From NCBI GenBank assembly GCA_963732925.1, contig CAVTBJ010000002.1:1-64000 (forward strand): a DNA stretch of 64,000 nucleotides, in the 5' to 3' direction. The notes under the pieces are model-generated. The model ran no database searches and was not told the DNA's origin. It was given only the letters and a program-made list of their open reading frames with translations. Shown piece after piece: positions 26,715 through 34,722 of the stretch (within the stretch, counting starts at the first letter, position 1; every line of letters begins with the position of its first letter). Source of the stretch: DASZRZ01 sp963732925 (GTDB lineage Bacteria; Acidobacteriota; Terriglobia; Terriglobales; Acidobacteriaceae). A program made the translations under genes and the position numbers.

Positions 26715-27375
26715 CTGGACATCCCTCCCTCTGGCTGCGAAATCGCCACGCAAAAGTGTGCTGTTCCATGCATAGCAGGCTCGGAGCAAAACTCCAACCA
26801 AGGCAGAACAAGAGCAAGGTTTCGTTTTACTCAAGACTTGCAGCGGATGCATGCACTTCGCTCCCGATTCACTGAAGCAGATTCGAATGCGGGAGCTCGG
26901 CACGAAGAAAGTTCCGGCGCTCTTTCATTCGGCTAAAGCCTGGGAACAGGTCGAAAATTCCATCTGGTGAGACTTGCGCTGCAGAATTGCATCGTCTTCG
27001 CTGCAAAACTCCTGAAAAATTTTTTTCGCCTCGCCTGCCTTGTTCCACCTCCAAACCTTTCGTGCTAGTATCCGGTCAGCTCATGAAGAGTTGCCCTGCT
27101 GTCATACGAACTTCAGTTTCCTAAATCACAATTCTCCGTTTCGCGCGGAGAATCCAGGTGGCATCCAAAGGCGTAAACCGGCGCGGGTTGCCAGAGCGAG
27201 AGTTAGTGCCTCCGGGCAGCGTTTCCTTGGGCCCATCTGCAATCGGACGGGATAGATTTCGGTCGAGTGTTGTGGCCGAAGCGAGAAAACGCAACTGCAA
27301 ACGCAGCTTCGCCCGCCGGTCAGTCTGCACATAAGAATCGGGCTGTGAGTTCACGGCCGTTAAGCTGGTTTTTCT
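26715..27375. other. 661 bp region upstream of dnaA
   Basis: This divergent region lies between the metallophosphoesterase and dnaA. I looked for clusters of DnaA boxes (TTATnCACA and its complement), AT-rich unwinding tracts and a partner rpmH gene, and found none. A short AT-rich stretch with eight consecutive T lies near 27020-27027. No gene is called here. Confidence 0.45.
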
Positions 27376-28761
27376 ATGTCGCTTTCCACTGCTACGACAG
27401 CTGTTTCCGCGAATCCATGGGTGCAGATCCTTTCTGCGCTGGAAAAGAAGATCAACCGGCACTCGTATGACACCTGGCTGAAGCCCACGCGCTACAGCCA
27501 CGCTCAGGGACAAATTCTGTTTGTTCGGGTTCCTAATGCCGACTTTCGCCATGTGGGCGAAAAATATGCGGACCTGATCCAGGAGGCGATCGAGAATCTC
27601 GGGCTGCAGTATCAGGATGTCGAATTCGTGACCGATGAATCGCCGGCTGCAGCCACCCCTATCCGCCACGATGGAGGACTCTCGGCACCCGCCCCGGCAA
27701 CCCCCACCAAGGGATCGCAGTCCCGCTTCGACTGGGACGGAGCCGCGCAGCTCAATCCCAAGTACACGTTCGACGCTTTCGTTGTGGGTAGCGGCAACCA
27801 GTTTGCGCATGCCGCGGCCAAGGCCGTGGCGGAAAATCCTTCCCGGGCCTACAACCCGCTGTTCCTGTATGGCGGCGTTGGAATGGGCAAGACCCACCTG
27901 ATGCAGGCCATCGGGCATGAAGTGAAGCGCCGGCAGCCGCACGCTTCCATCTGCTATCTCTCCAGCGAGCGCTTCACCAATGAAATGATCAACTCGCTTC
28001 GCTACGACCGCATGACCAGCTTCCGCGACAAATTTCGCAACGTGGACGTGCTGCTGGTGGACGATATTCAGTTCCTGGCACAGAAAGAGCGGACCCAGGA
28101 GGAGTTCTTCCACACCTTCAACGCCTTGCACGAGTCCATGAAGCAGATCGTGATCGCCAGCGATCGCCCCCCGAAGGAACTGGCCGAGATTGAGGACCGG
28201 CTGCGCAGCCGCTTTGAGTGGGGCCTGATCGCCGATATCCAGCCGCCCGACCTGGAGACCAAGGTCGCCATCCTGATGAAGAAGGGCGAATCCGAGCAGG
28301 TGGCCCTGCCCACGGACGTGGCGCTATTCATCGCCTCCAACATCCGGTCCAATGTGCGCGAGCTGGAAGGAGCCCTGATCCGCTTGATTGCCCACGCTTC
28401 GCTTACCGGCGGCGAGCTGAGCCTCCCCTATGCGCAGCAGGTTCTGAAGAACTTTATCGATTCCCAGACCCGCAAAGTCACTATCGACTCCATCCAGAGA
28501 TCTGTGGCCGAACAGTTCGGGCTGAAGCTTCCGGAGATCAAGGCTAAGAACAACTCCCGGGCCATTGTCTATCCGCGGCAGATCGCCATGTACTTGTCGA
28601 AGCACCTTACGGACGCTTCCCTGCCCGAGATCGGACGGCAGTTCGGAGGTAAGCACCACACCACGGTGCTGCACTCGATCGACAAGATCGAGGAGTGCCG
28701 CAAGAGCGACAAAGATCTGAACCGCATGCTGAACAAGTTGACCGAGACCCTGGGCGGCTGA
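27376..28761 (+). CDS. dnaA: chromosomal replication initiator protein DnaA
   Basis: This is the initiator ATPase that binds DnaA boxes at the origin and loads the helicase. The length of 461 residues is normal. Domain I (WVQILSALEKKINRHSYDTW) is followed by a short Pro/Ala-rich domain II, AAA+ domain III with Walker A GGVGMGKTHL and Walker B LLVDDIQFLA, and the domain IV signature LPEIGRQFGGKHHTTVLHSI. It is not followed by dnaN or recF. It is flanked by a metallophosphoesterase and a DUF1080 gene, so the classical origin cluster is broken up here. A strong terminator follows at 28797. Confidence 0.97.
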   Translation: MSLSTATTAVSANPWVQILSALEKKINRHSYDTWLKPTRYSHAQGQILFVRVPNADFRHVGEKYADLIQEAIENLGLQYQDVEFVTDESPAAATPIRHDGGLSAPAPATPTKGSQSRFDWDGAAQLNPKYTFDAFVVGSGNQFAHAAAKAVAENPSRAYNPLFLYGGVGMGKTHLMQAIGHEVKRRQPHASICYLSSERFTNEMINSLRYDRMTSFRDKFRNVDVLLVDDIQFLAQKERTQEEFFHTFNALHESMKQIVIASDRPPKELAEIEDRLRSRFEWGLIADIQPPDLETKVAILMKKGESEQVALPTDVALFIASNIRSNVRELEGALIRLIAHASLTGGELSLPYAQQVLKNFIDSQTRKVTIDSIQRSVAEQFGLKLPEIKAKNNSRAIVYPRQIAMYLSKHLTDASLPEIGRQFGGKHHTTVLHSIDKIEECRKSDKDLNRMLNKLTETLGG

Positions 28762-28796
28762 CCCCAGTCGCTTGCCCGCGACCCGCTCGCACAAAC

Positions 28797-28822
28797 AAAA
28801 GCCCGGCGCCTGCCGGGCTTTT
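28797..28822. terminator. bidirectional intrinsic terminator between dnaA and the DUF1080 gene
   Basis: GCCCGGC (28801-28807) pairs with GCCGGGC (28812-28818) around a 4 nt loop. The hairpin is flanked by AAAA on the left and TTTT on the right. The tracts serve both dnaA (+) and the convergent DUF1080 gene (-). Confidence 0.85.
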
Positions 28823-28876
28823 CGCTGCCACAAATTGCCTTCAGACACCTATCTGAACCGGCCAGACCGATCTCAA

Positions 28877-29818
28877 TTACTGCAAATTCTTCAACCAGAG
28901 ATCTTTTGCGTAGACCTTGGAAGAGCCCCGAGTTTCGATTTCAATGCCAATCAGGCCTTTGAAAGCTCGCTTGGTTGGATCATTGTCGATCGTAACGCTG
29001 GTCACTCGGCCATTAACGATGTGCGTCAGCACATTGCCGCTGGCGATGATCTCGTACTGATTCCAGCCATCGGCGTGCATCGATTTCAACAGTACGTCCG
29101 GATCCTCGCCCTGCCCAACCACCTGCGGCGCTTGCCCTTCATCTACGCGCACGATCTGTCCCATGACAGGATTGATCCAGCCGCGGCCAAACATTTCATA
29201 CAGCGTGCCGTTGTCGTTGTTGGAGCGGAAATCCATTTGGTAACCGGCGAGGTTCCACTTCTCGCGCTCTCTATGAAACAGCCCATTATTTGGGTTGGCA
29301 CCGCGGCCAGTGTTTGCATTAGGCCCACGGCCGTTGTTGGCGCTGGGCCCGCGGCCATTGCGCGGCCGAGGAAAGGGACTCACGTGGCTGCGATACTGTA
29401 CGCCGGAGTTGCCCGAGCCCTCGTACTTGAGTTCCATTTTCAGATCGAAATTGGAAGGCTGCCCGCCCCTCCAGATGATGAACGTCGTACCGGAAGGATT
29501 GTCCGGCTTGGACTCACCGACAATCGCGCCATCCTCTACGCTCCAGATTCCCGGAGCCCCATCCCAGCCGTTCAGAGTCTTGCCGTCGAATATCTGCGTG
29601 AATCCGGTGTGATCTTCGAAGTTTCTGGGAGCAACCGGCAGCCCGCCACCACCTTTCGCCGGCCCCTTACCCGCGGGAATGACCGGAGGCGGAGGTGTCG
29701 CCGGTCCCTTCATCACCATCTGCTGCGCTGCAAGCACCGTACTGGCTCCGCAAGCCAGCGCCAGCAACGCCAACTCCAAGCTGAGCTTCTTCCAGGATTG
29801 CAATGTCGAATTCAACAT
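28877..29818 (-). CDS. secreted DUF1080 (3-keto-disaccharide hydrolase-like) protein
   Basis: This is an exported jelly-roll protein of about 313 residues. The signal peptide (LELALLALACGASTVLA) is followed by the DUF1080 domain: FTQIFDGKTLNGWDGAPGIW, EDGAIVGESKPDN, TFIIWRGGQPSNFDLKMELK and a C-terminal FKGLIGIEIETRGSSKVYAK. The family includes 3-keto-glucoside hydrolases/lyases acting on polysaccharide breakdown products. The start at 29818 has a GGAGGGAG Shine-Dalgarno sequence. An internal Asn/Gly/Arg-rich octapeptide repeat interrupts the domain around residue 160. It lies downstream of der on the same strand, about 100 bp away. Confidence 0.85.
   Translation of the reverse strand: MLNSTLQSWKKLSLELALLALACGASTVLAAQQMVMKGPATPPPPVIPAGKGPAKGGGGLPVAPRNFEDHTGFTQIFDGKTLNGWDGAPGIWSVEDGAIVGESKPDNPSGTTFIIWRGGQPSNFDLKMELKYEGSGNSGVQYRSHVSPFPRPRNGRGPSANNGRGPNANTGRGANPNNGLFHREREKWNLAGYQMDFRSNNDNGTLYEMFGRGWINPVMGQIVRVDEGQAPQVVGQGEDPDVLLKSMHADGWNQYEIIASGNVLTHIVNGRVTSVTIDNDPTKRAFKGLIGIEIETRGSSKVYAKDLWLKNLQ
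29301..29363 (-). repeat. 24 bp in-frame tandem repeat inside the DUF1080 gene
   Basis: About 2.6 imperfect copies of a 24 bp unit (29301-29324, 29325-29348, 29349-29363) encode repeats of the type NGRGPNAN. Being a multiple of three, gain or loss of a copy keeps the frame. It lies in a surface loop by inference. Confidence 0.75.
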
Positions 29819-29914
29819 GGATCTCCCTCCTGAACCCCCTCCCAGCCACACGAATCTGCCGCTCGGGAGTCTCGCGATAGTGTATCTCGCCAGCGTATCG
29901 CTCCGCGATGTGAA

Positions 29915-31435
29915 TTACTTGCTGGCGCGTACCTTGATCCAGATAGGGGTGCCCAGAAATCCGAACGCCCGCCGAATCTGGTTTTCCAGAAAACGCTCGT
30001 AAGCAAAGTGCAGCTTCACGGCACGGTCGGTAAACAGAATGAATTTGGGCGGAGAGATTCCCGCTTGCGTCATGTAGTAAATCTTCACCCGCTTGGAAAC
30101 GGGAACGGAAGCGCGCTCGAAATCCACCGCCGCCAGAAAGCGGTTCATCTCGGCAGTGGAGATGCGCTTGCGCCGCTCGGCCGCCACCTGCGTCACCAGA
30201 TCGAAGATCTTGTCCAGGTTGCGTCCGGTGGACGCCGATACGAATACCACCGGGGCATACGACAGAAACTTGAGCTGATCGCGCACTTCCTGCTCGTACA
30301 GCTTGCGGTCGATGGGGCGGCGTCCGTCTTTGCCGGTGCGGCGGGCCTTCTCTACCCGAAAGCGGCTCTGGCGCGAGGATCCGGCAAGGGGTGCCGCTTC
30401 CGCATTGGGTCCGCTCACCAGGTCCCACTTATTGACAACGATGATCACCGAGCGTCCGCTCTCGTGGGCATATCCCGCGATATTGGCGTCCAGCGCGGTC
30501 ACGCCTTCGCTGGCGTCCACCACCAACAGGGCGATGTCGGCAGCTTCGAGGTGCTTGCGGGCCATCACCACGGACAGCTTCTCCGCCATGAGCTGAGTTT
30601 TGCCCTTGCGGCGGATTCCCGCGGTATCGATGAAGCGGTAGCTGCGGCCGTCGCGCTCAACCAGTTCATCCACGGCGTCGCGCGTGGTGCCGGGAATGGG
30701 AGAAACAATGGAGCGTTCGCTGGAAGTAAGCGCGTTCAGCAGCGTGGACTTGCCCACGTTGGGACGACCGATGATGGCGATCTTGGTTTCGCGTGCCTCG
30801 GCTTCCTTCTGTGACTCCGAGGGAGACCCCTCGCTCTCCACCTGCGCTTCACCGGAAGCCGTCTGAGACGTGGTCTTGGCCTCTTCTGCGACCTCCGTGC
30901 CCTCGTTGGTGAGCTCTTCCTCTGTGGTTCCGGCCTCGGGCAAAACTTCGACCACAGCCTCCAGTAGCTCCGCCACTCCGTGGCCGTGCTCGGCCGATAC
31001 AGGCAGGAGCCGCTGGATGCCCAGCCGGCGGTATTCTTCCGCGTAAGGCTCCTGCTGGACGCTGTCAATTTTATTGACCGCGAGGAACAGCGGCTTTCCG
31101 GTCTTCTGCAGCAGGCGGGCAAGCTCCAGGTCGGGACCGGCCAGTTCGCTGCGTCCGTCGACCACCATGACAATAGCGTCGGCTTCTTGCAGGGCAACGC
31201 GCGCCTGGCGAAAGATCTCGGAAGGAATCAACTGCTTGTCTTCCGGAATGATGCCTCCGGTGTCAATCATTCGCAGGCGGTGGTTCAGCCACTCGGCTTC
31301 GCCGTAGATGCGGTCGCGGGTAATGCCGGGCTCGTCCCCGACAATGGCGCGCCTGTGCCCAATCATGCGGTTGAACAGCGTGGACTTGCCCACGTTGGGG
31401 CGGCCTACGATCACAACCGTGCCGGCGCGAGGCAT
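29915..31435 (-). CDS. der: ribosome-associated GTPase Der (EngA)
   Basis: This is a tandem GTPase needed for 50S ribosomal subunit assembly, about 506 residues. The first G domain carries GRPNVGKSTLFNRM, DTGGIIPEDK and NKID. The second has GRPNVGKSTLLNAL, DTAGIRRKGK and NKWD, and a C-terminal KH-like domain follows with YMTQAGISPPKFILFT. The linker between the G domains is extended by roughly 50 acidic and Ser/Thr-rich residues (TTEEELTNEGTEVAEEAK and onward), longer than in E. coli. The ATG at 31435 starts just before the first G domain as in other Der proteins; a TTG at 31462 is the alternative. It is divergent from the helicase gene. Confidence 0.96.
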   Translation of the reverse strand: MPRAGTVVIVGRPNVGKSTLFNRMIGHRRAIVGDEPGITRDRIYGEAEWLNHRLRMIDTGGIIPEDKQLIPSEIFRQARVALQEADAIVMVVDGRSELAGPDLELARLLQKTGKPLFLAVNKIDSVQQEPYAEEYRRLGIQRLLPVSAEHGHGVAELLEAVVEVLPEAGTTEEELTNEGTEVAEEAKTTSQTASGEAQVESEGSPSESQKEAEARETKIAIIGRPNVGKSTLLNALTSSERSIVSPIPGTTRDAVDELVERDGRSYRFIDTAGIRRKGKTQLMAEKLSVVMARKHLEAADIALLVVDASEGVTALDANIAGYAHESGRSVIIVVNKWDLVSGPNAEAAPLAGSSRQSRFRVEKARRTGKDGRRPIDRKLYEQEVRDQLKFLSYAPVVFVSASTGRNLDKIFDLVTQVAAERRKRISTAEMNRFLAAVDFERASVPVSKRVKIYYMTQAGISPPKFILFTDRAVKLHFAYERFLENQIRRAFGFLGTPIWIKVRASK

Positions 31436-31525
31436 AACGGCGGTTTTTGCAGTTTTCGTCAATTCAGGTGAGCAACGCGTTTTTCATTGTTCACAGCTAT
31501 TATAGGGATATCTTCCTCCTGACCT

Positions 31526-33556
31526 GTGTCCAGCCCGACCAAACCCGCAGTGGCGGCATCCCCGGAAGGGTCGCTGTACAACTTCTTCGCACCCGGCGGC
31601 CTTCTGGCGCGTACGCATCCTGCTTACGAATTCCGCCGCGGACAGTTGCAGATGGCGCAGGCGGTGGAGCGAGCCATCGAAGAGAAGCGCCACCTGATCG
31701 TCGAGGCTGGTACCGGCACCGGTAAGACCCTGGCCTATCTGCTGCCCGCGATTCGTTCCGGCAAACGGGTCATCATCTCCACCGCGACCAAAGCCCTGCA
31801 GGAACAGCTTTTCTACAAGGACATCCCATTTCTCGCGCAGCATCTGGGCGAGCTCCGGGTGTGCTACATGAAGGGCCGCAGCAACTATCTTTGCCGGCAG
31901 AAGCTCTACGATCTGACCAACCAGCCGGTGCTGAACGGCCTGGAGGAAATCGAGCACTATCGCGCCATTGCCGAGTGGGAGCAGACTACGTCCACCGGAG
32001 ACCGGGCCGAGCTGGCGGGCATTCCCGAGTCCAGCCCACTGTGGCCCAAGCTGGACGCGCGCGCCGACCACTGCATTGGCCAGAAGTGCCCGCAATACGA
32101 GCGCTGCTTCATCACCGAAATGCGGCGCAAGGCAATGGAGAGCGACATCATTGTGGTCAACCACCATCTCTTCTTCGCCGACCTCTCCATCAAGCTGGCC
32201 GCCGAGGAGGCCCCCGACGTGGGCGTGCTCCCGGACTGCGCGGCTGTAATCTTCGACGAGGCGCACGAACTGGAAGATGTGGCTGGCAGCTACTTCGGCG
32301 TGGGCGTCAGCAATCTGAAGATGGAAGAACTGGCGCGGGACACGGAACGCGCCCTGCAAAGCAACAGCATCAAATCCGCCACGCTGACCACCGCCCTGGC
32401 CTTGCTGCGCGAACGCTCCCAGTTCTTCTTTTCGCTGCTCCCCAGCGGAGAGGGCCGCTTTGCCTTCGACAGCCGCGGCGAGTTCCTGGAAGAGCATGGC
32501 GACGCCTTTCTGGAACTGAACCGGTCGCTGGACCAGATACGCTCTGAATTGCAGCGGCTCGACAACAAGCCGGACGCATTGCACGGAATGATTCGCCGCG
32601 CGGAAGAACTCAAGACGCAGCTCCACGTGGTAATGGAATCGCAGGATCGCAATACCGTGTTCTGGATCGAGCGCCGCGGACGCGGAGGCAGTTCAGACCC
32701 AGCTTCGTCGGCCAGGGGACGGCAGGGTTCCGGCAAGTTGGGCGGCAGGCAGAACGTCTTCCTCCAGGCCACCCCCATCGACGTATCGCAGATCCTCCGG
32801 CAGTTCCTGTTCGAACGCCTCGATTGCGCCGTGCTGACCTCGGCCACCCTGGCCGTGGGTGGCGGTTTCGACTATGTTCGAGGACGGCTTGGTCTCGAGC
32901 ATCCCCGCGAACTGGTGGTGGCCTCGCACTTCGACTATCAGCAGCAGGCGCTCCTCTACGTTCCGCCGGACTTGCCGGAGCCGCGCGAACCTCAATTCGT
33001 CAGCGCCGCCACAAATCGCATCCGGCAAATCCTGGAGATCACCCAGGGCCGGGCTTTCGTGCTGTTCACCAGCTACCGGCAGATGCATGAAGTCCACGAT
33101 GCTCTGTTGAGCGAACTGGATTACCCCATGCTGATCCAGGGCTCGGCGCCCAAGAACGCCTTGCTGGAAGAGTTCCGCACCACGCCCAACGCGGTGCTGT
33201 TCGCCACGGCTTCCTTCTGGCAGGGAGTGGACGTGCAGGGAGATCAGCTCAGTTGCGTCATCATCGACCGGCTGCCCTTTGCCGTGCCTAACGATCCAGT
33301 GGTCGCGGCGCGGATCAACGCCATCAACTCTGATGGGGGCAATGCCTTTTACGAATACCAGGTTCCCGCCGCCGTGATTACCCTGAAGCAGGGCTTCGGC
33401 AGGCTCATCCGCTCGCTCGACGACCGTGGCCTGCTGGTGCTGCTGGACAATCGAGTTCTCAGCAAGGCTTATGGGCGGGTATTCCTGAGTTCGCTTCCCA
33501 ATTATCAGAAGACGAAAGAGCTTGCGCGCGTGAAGGAATTCTTCCCGGTTCACTAG
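31526..33556 (+). CDS. DinG/XPD-type ATP-dependent DNA helicase
   Basis: This is a superfamily 2 helicase of 676 residues. Walker A EAGTGTGKTLAY contains Lys67, ISTATKALQEQL is motif Ia, IFDEAHELED is the DEAH box, and motif VI lies in KQGFGRLIRSLDDRG. Four cysteines between motifs I and II (YLCRQK, then CIGQKCPQYERC) match the Fe-S cluster of XPD/DinG helicases. It is probably a 5'-3' helicase acting in damage repair or R-loop removal. It begins with GTG and no good Shine-Dalgarno sequence is visible, so the first residues are uncertain. It is divergent from der, with about 90 bp between. Confidence 0.9.
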   Translation: MSSPTKPAVAASPEGSLYNFFAPGGLLARTHPAYEFRRGQLQMAQAVERAIEEKRHLIVEAGTGTGKTLAYLLPAIRSGKRVIISTATKALQEQLFYKDIPFLAQHLGELRVCYMKGRSNYLCRQKLYDLTNQPVLNGLEEIEHYRAIAEWEQTTSTGDRAELAGIPESSPLWPKLDARADHCIGQKCPQYERCFITEMRRKAMESDIIVVNHHLFFADLSIKLAAEEAPDVGVLPDCAAVIFDEAHELEDVAGSYFGVGVSNLKMEELARDTERALQSNSIKSATLTTALALLRERSQFFFSLLPSGEGRFAFDSRGEFLEEHGDAFLELNRSLDQIRSELQRLDNKPDALHGMIRRAEELKTQLHVVMESQDRNTVFWIERRGRGGSSDPASSARGRQGSGKLGGRQNVFLQATPIDVSQILRQFLFERLDCAVLTSATLAVGGGFDYVRGRLGLEHPRELVVASHFDYQQQALLYVPPDLPEPREPQFVSAATNRIRQILEITQGRAFVLFTSYRQMHEVHDALLSELDYPMLIQGSAPKNALLEEFRTTPNAVLFATASFWQGVDVQGDQLSCVIIDRLPFAVPNDPVVAARINAINSDGGNAFYEYQVPAAVITLKQGFGRLIRSLDDRGLLVLLDNRVLSKAYGRVFLSSLPNYQKTKELARVKEFFPVH

Positions 33557-33685
33557 GGACAGATTTCACAGCCGTCCTCTGCGAATGCGGCTCGCGAATG
33601 CAGGGTAACGATCCGCCTCTACATAGCTCTCAATGCGGTCAGCTATAGTGGTGCCGGGTTCGTACTCAGGCTCCTTGACTTGAAG

Positions 33686-34270
33686 ATGAACAAGCTCAGA
33701 CTGATTCTGCTTTTCCTGATTGCTGCGGCGGTGCTGGCAGTTGCTTCGGGACCGATGTTGGTCTCGGATCACCCGCAAAAATCAGATGTGATCGTGGTTC
33801 TCGGAGGCGACCGTAACGACATCCGTTACGACCGCGCGGTGGAACTGCTGCGGGCCGGCTACGGGCAGCATCTCCTGCTGGACGCCAACGCTGGCGGGCT
33901 GATGTACGGAAAAACAGAAGCGAACTACGCGCAGGAGTTTCTCAATCAGGCTCCTGCTGACATTCGCTCAAGATTGCACGTATGCCCCTATATGGCGGAC
34001 TCCACGTTTGAAGAAACGGAAGACGTGGCGCGCTGCCTCGATAAACTGAATGCCCACTCAGCGCTGATCGTGACCTCTACCTATCACACCCGGCGGGCGC
34101 TTTCGACCTTTCGCAAGCGTGAGCCCGGCTACCACTGGTCGGCCACGGGGGCTCCCGACCCTGTGGTCTGGGGTCCGCGGTGGTGGCGCCATAGGGAATG
34201 GGCCAAAACCCACCTGGGAGAGTGGGAAAGAATGATCTGGTGGCAACTGGTGGACCGCTGGAGAGCTTAG
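33686..34270 (+). CDS. DUF218/YdcF-like membrane-anchored protein
   Basis: This is a 194-residue protein with an N-terminal hydrophobic anchor (LRLILLFLIAAAVLAVASG) and a DUF218 domain. Markers are KSDVIVVLGGDRNDIRYDRA, LLDANAGG, the acidic DSTFEETEDVARCL and VTSTYHTRRALSTF. Family members (YdcF, SanA, ElyC) have been linked to envelope metabolism, but their reaction is not established. The ATG at 33686 is preferred to a TTG two codons earlier. It is a lone gene between the helicase and gyrA. Confidence 0.82.
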   Translation: MNKLRLILLFLIAAAVLAVASGPMLVSDHPQKSDVIVVLGGDRNDIRYDRAVELLRAGYGQHLLLDANAGGLMYGKTEANYAQEFLNQAPADIRSRLHVCPYMADSTFEETEDVARCLDKLNAHSALIVTSTYHTRRALSTFRKREPGYHWSATGAPDPVVWGPRWWRHREWAKTHLGEWERMIWWQLVDRWRA

Positions 34271-34722
34271 CTCGCCCGCCGGGGTGCTCGCCGGTTCCGC
34301 AATCCAGTTCAGAATGCCTGGGGCTGGCACATATACGGAAATTGCCGTCGAGAGTGTCGCTCACGGAGAAATAGCGGTCCGTGGCCAACAAGAGCTGCAC
34401 ACGGAACATGAGCGTTAGAAGGCTGCAAACTTTCCCCGGCGAGGAGATTGGCAGGTAAGTTCATCCAAGTCGTTTCAACCACATAGGAGCCACCTCCAGC
34501 TCTTCGCCACGACCAGGAGAACCACCTTTTTCTCCTTACTTTTTGCTATAATTGTCGGTGTAGTTCCCGCGCATAACTTCCTGTAAATCCAGCACGTTAG
34601 TTGTCTTTCCCGAAAAGCGGGATGGGCACGGTCCGGGCGCGGTCCAGAGCTGAATTTTCCAAGCCCAGCTTGGCCAACGGATTTGGCTGAAAGCTGATGG
34701 CCGAGAGCTGAGAACCAGATCT
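34271..34722. other. 452 bp intergenic region and gyrA leader
   Basis: No gene is recognised. The right part holds the gyrA promoter (34544-34552) and a leader of about 165 bases. A small hairpin-like CCCG/CGGG sequence around 34610-34622 has no terminator tract. Confidence 0.5.
34544..34552 (+). promoter_or_regulatory. extended -10 promoter of gyrA
   Basis: TGCTATAAT (34544-34552) is a perfect extended -10 element (TGn plus TATAAT). No good -35 is present, which is usual for extended -10 promoters. The transcript would have a leader of about 165 nt before the gyrA ATG at 34723. Confidence 0.6.

Noticed and set aside
26715..27375. Replication origin upstream of dnaA
   Set aside because: No DnaA-box cluster or clear AT-rich unwinding element was found by eye. 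Genome-wide skew would be needed.
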